Of a DNA stretch of 7,004 nucleotides, positions 5,230 through 7,004 are shown piece by piece. The DNA is from Zetaproteobacteria bacterium. Its GTDB lineage: Bacteria > Pseudomonadota > Zetaproteobacteria > Mariprofundales > Mariprofundaceae. The position numbers were made by a program, and so were the translations under genes. The notes beneath the pieces were generated by a model. It did not search any database. It had not been told where the DNA came from and worked only from the letters and a program-made list of their open reading frames with translations. Positions within the stretch are counted from its first letter, which is position 1. Every line of letters begins with the position of its first letter. Location: the NCBI GenBank assembly GCA_021545595.1, contig JAJRVG010000025.1, positions 1 through 7,004 of the forward strand, in the 5' to 3' direction.

Positions 5230-6207
5230 TCAGCAGCAGAGAGCCCTGTGCAGCTGTTTCCCCGGACCGTATGCGAGTGGTATCTGCCCGCTCTCTTCTA
5301 TGGCGCTACCCTGTGAACAACCACGCCGATTCATTTCTGCATAAATGGCGTTGATCACCGCCCACTTGCCTGCACACCACTCCGGAGCCAACAGGATATC
5401 TTCCGAGGCGGTACCGGTCAGCCGGTGTACCACCCAGCTGGCAGGCATACGTTCCAGCATGTCACAGACAAGGCTAACATATTCGGGCTGGGTCAACAGT
5501 TCTATGCCCCCTTTCCGCCATTCATGCGCCAGCATGGTATGGCGTACCACATGCAGAGGATGCAGTTTAACACCATCTGTGCCGACCTCCTGCGTACGAG
5601 TAAGCGTTTCCAGCATCATACTTCTATCTTCACCGGGCAGACCAAGAATCAGATGGGTGCAGACCTTCAGCCCCCACTCCCGGGTGGCAACCACTGTATC
5701 GCAATATTCGGCAAAGGTGTGTCCCCGATTAATGCGATGCAGTGTTTCATCATGGGCTGACTGCAGCCCATACTCCAGCCATACCTCGTATCCCCGCTGT
5801 TGATATGAGGCAAGCAGGTCGAGAACCTCCTCCGCTACACAGTCCGGGCGCGTACCGATGACCAGGCCGACAACATCAGGGCATCGCAGAGCCTGCTCAT
5901 AGAGAAAACGCAGCCTTTCAACCGATGCATAGGTATTGGAATAGGCCTGAAAATAGGCCAGCACCTTTACTGCCCCTGTGCGCTTCTTGACGATCTTCCG
6001 ACCGGTTTCAATCTGGGCAGCAATGTCCGGTGCTTTCCGCTCGGCATTGGGGTTAAAACTCACATTATTACAGTAGATACAGCCGCCGTGACCTTTGCTT
6101 CCATCACGGTTGGGGCAGGAAAAGTCGGCATTCACCGTCACCTTGTGCACTCTCATTTCAAAGTGCTGTTTCAGGTAATCACCAAAACTGTAGATGGGGC
6201 CCGGCAC
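5230..6207 (-). CDS. Radical SAM protein of the YhcC/TIGR01212 type
   Basis: This 325-residue protein has the diagnostic cysteine set of the YhcC-like family, C31-x11-C43-x2-C46 (in CPNRDG...GGCIYC), instead of the common Cx3Cx2C. It would bind one 4Fe-4S cluster and cleave S-adenosylmethionine. Supporting segments are YSFGDYLKQHF (6-16), VIGTRPDC (116-123), EVWLEYGLQSAHDETLHRINRGH (141-163) and THLILGLPGE (184-193). The reaction is not established for this family as far as I know. The start is GTG at 6207, without a clear ribosome site. An internal ATG at residue 18 would remove conserved N-terminal sequence. It begins 2 bases after the ubiV stop, so translation is probably coupled to UbiV, which suggests a shared condition of use such as low oxygen. 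Confidence 0.9.
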   Translation of the reverse strand: MPGPIYSFGDYLKQHFEMRVHKVTVNADFSCPNRDGSKGHGGCIYCNNVSFNPNAERKAPDIAAQIETGRKIVKKRTGAVKVLAYFQAYSNTYASVERLRFLYEQALRCPDVVGLVIGTRPDCVAEEVLDLLASYQQRGYEVWLEYGLQSAHDETLHRINRGHTFAEYCDTVVATREWGLKVCTHLILGLPGEDRSMMLETLTRTQEVGTDGVKLHPLHVVRHTMLAHEWRKGGIELLTQPEYVSLVCDMLERMPASWVVHRLTGTASEDILLAPEWCAGKWAVINAIYAEMNRRGCSQGSAIEESGQIPLAYGPGKQLHRALCC

Positions 6208-6209
6208 TT

Positions 6210-7004
6210 CTATGCTTCGACCCAGACACGGCCCTGAAGGCCGTGGTAATAGCCATTACAGAAACGCTCACCTGCAGGACCACCACCCGTCAGGGCTCTC
6301 AGCGCAGCATCCCCTGCCAGCAAGCCGTCTACAGTAGCCCGAAAATGGTGAACTGTTTCAGACATGCCGGAAGCCTGCGGGGAGAGGCGCAGCGTATGCA
6401 CACCGAATCCGGCCAGCTCTGTAAGACAGTTAATAGCTGTGAACGGACGGTGTGACATAATCTGAGTGCCGTTAATGGTTGCGAAGTCATGCTCATCCAG
6501 AGTCTGCATCTCAATACCATCAGGATTAAGAAAGCAGACATGCCTGCACTCCTGTTTACTCAGGCCATGTGATCGGGCGGTATAACAGCGGGCAGAGAAC
6601 GTCAGCGGTAGATGCCCATGGGCAAAATATTCCACTTCAACACTGCTCTCCCCTATTACATCGGGAATATCTTTTGCCGGGATCTCCAGAGGCAACACGA
6701 CACGCTTCGCCCCGTGTCGGCACATCTGTTCCAGCGTGCCATGGCTGTAGACATTCAGGTGAGGGCCGGCAATAAATTTGACACCCAGTTGTGAAGCAAT
6801 GGCAACCGAAGCCATATCATTCGCCTCAATGGTCAGGTTCATCTCCCCGGCTGCAGCAGTCAGATCACGGATAGATTGCAGTTCATTTTCTGTTGTTGGC
6901 ATGGCCAGTGTGGAGAGAACGACCTCCTTGCCTGGCTCCTGCAACTGGGCAGCCAGCCTGATCTGCCATTCCGTACCGGAGATCGTACGCTTGGAACAGA
7001 CCAC
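6210..7004 (-). CDS. ubiV: UbiV, U32-family protein of O2-independent ubiquinone synthesis (5'-partial)
   Basis: UbiV works with UbiU and UbiT to hydroxylate the ubiquinone ring without oxygen. It is a U32 'peptidase' family member carrying a 4Fe-4S cluster. The visible 264 residues start mid-protein at VVCSKR, the region that in E. coli UbiV carries the first cluster cysteine near residue 39, so roughly 35 to 40 N-terminal residues lie beyond the window. The other ligands follow as C140-x12-C153-x3-C157 (SARCYTARS...QECRHVC). GHLPLTFSARC (130-140), INGTQIMS (177-184) and the end CNGYYHGLQG also match UbiV rather than UbiU or the RlhA/YegQ branch. The apparent GTG at the edge is an internal valine codon. 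UbiU is normally encoded beside UbiV, so it is expected just outside. The downstream neighbour is the radical SAM gene. Confidence 0.9.
   Translation of the reverse strand: MVCSKRTISGTEWQIRLAAQLQEPGKEVVLSTLAMPTTENELQSIRDLTAAAGEMNLTIEANDMASVAIASQLGVKFIAGPHLNVYSHGTLEQMCRHGAKRVVLPLEIPAKDIPDVIGESSVEVEYFAHGHLPLTFSARCYTARSHGLSKQECRHVCFLNPDGIEMQTLDEHDFATINGTQIMSHRPFTAINCLTELAGFGVHTLRLSPQASGMSETVHHFRATVDGLLAGDAALRALTGGGPAGERFCNGYYHGLQGRVWVEA

Noticed and set aside
5345..5803. Plus-strand open frame opposite the radical SAM gene (152 residues)
   Set aside because: It is a mirror frame of a well-supported gene, with a Ser- and Cys-rich translation without motifs.
6088..6102. GTGACCTT followed by TGCTT as a matS-like half site
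   Set aside because: Only the left half matches and there is no dyad.
6138..6152. GTCAC-CTT-GTGCA, resembling the matS-like core in the radical SAM gene
   Set aside because: The arms are not complementary, and it mismatches the internal dyad 13-mer at four positions. It is ordinary coding sequence.

Overview
The window looks like ordinary chromosome from a free-living proteobacterium. It is gene dense, has balanced base composition, uses ATGA-type gene overlaps and Shine-Dalgarno initiation, and shows no insertion sequence, phage, CRISPR or RNA gene. The set queG, gph, thiE, thiD, mazG, ubiV plus a YhcC-type radical SAM gene fits the gamma/zeta side of the Proteobacteria. A ubiquinone-making microaerobic or facultative lineage, possibly a zetaproteobacterium, is my best guess, but no marker here settles it.

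Layout. (1) At the left edge a minus-strand gene begins (1-32). It is preceded by a 20-codon reading frame with a near-perfect ribosome site that overlaps its start, and by a candidate promoter. (2) From 186 to 3393 runs a tight plus-strand cluster: queG (queuosine tRNA modification), gph (2-phosphoglycolate phosphatase), thiE and thiD (thiamine phosphate synthesis). Three of the joins are overlaps or a gap of 9 bases. (3) At 3481-3870 lies a small plus-strand gene for a ribbon-helix-helix protein that I read as a distant relative of MatP, the organiser of the chromosome terminus in enterobacteria. (4) On the minus strand, mazG and a DUF3467 gene form an ATGA-coupled pair (4979 down to 3871), ending exactly where the MatP-like gene ends. 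(5) A 250-base gap (4980-5229) holds AT-rich promoter-like sequence and several inverted repeats but no gene. (6) A minus-strand operon enters from the right: ubiV (truncated by the window edge) and, 2 bases later, a TIGR01212/YhcC-type radical SAM gene.

The most interesting region is 3447-3870. The MatP-like protein lacks the C-terminal coiled coil of enterobacterial MatP. Two dyads with the same layout as the MatP target matS (5-base arms, 3-base spacer) lie at its own gene. One, AACGTTAC-CTT-GTAACGTT, is just before its ribosome site. The other, CGTGAC-CTT-GTCACG, lies inside the codons for its own DNA-binding strand. The two sites share 13 of 15 core bases, and the two differences are a compensating pair that keeps the symmetry. 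This suggests an autoregulated MatP-type DNA-binding system with its own matS-like sites.
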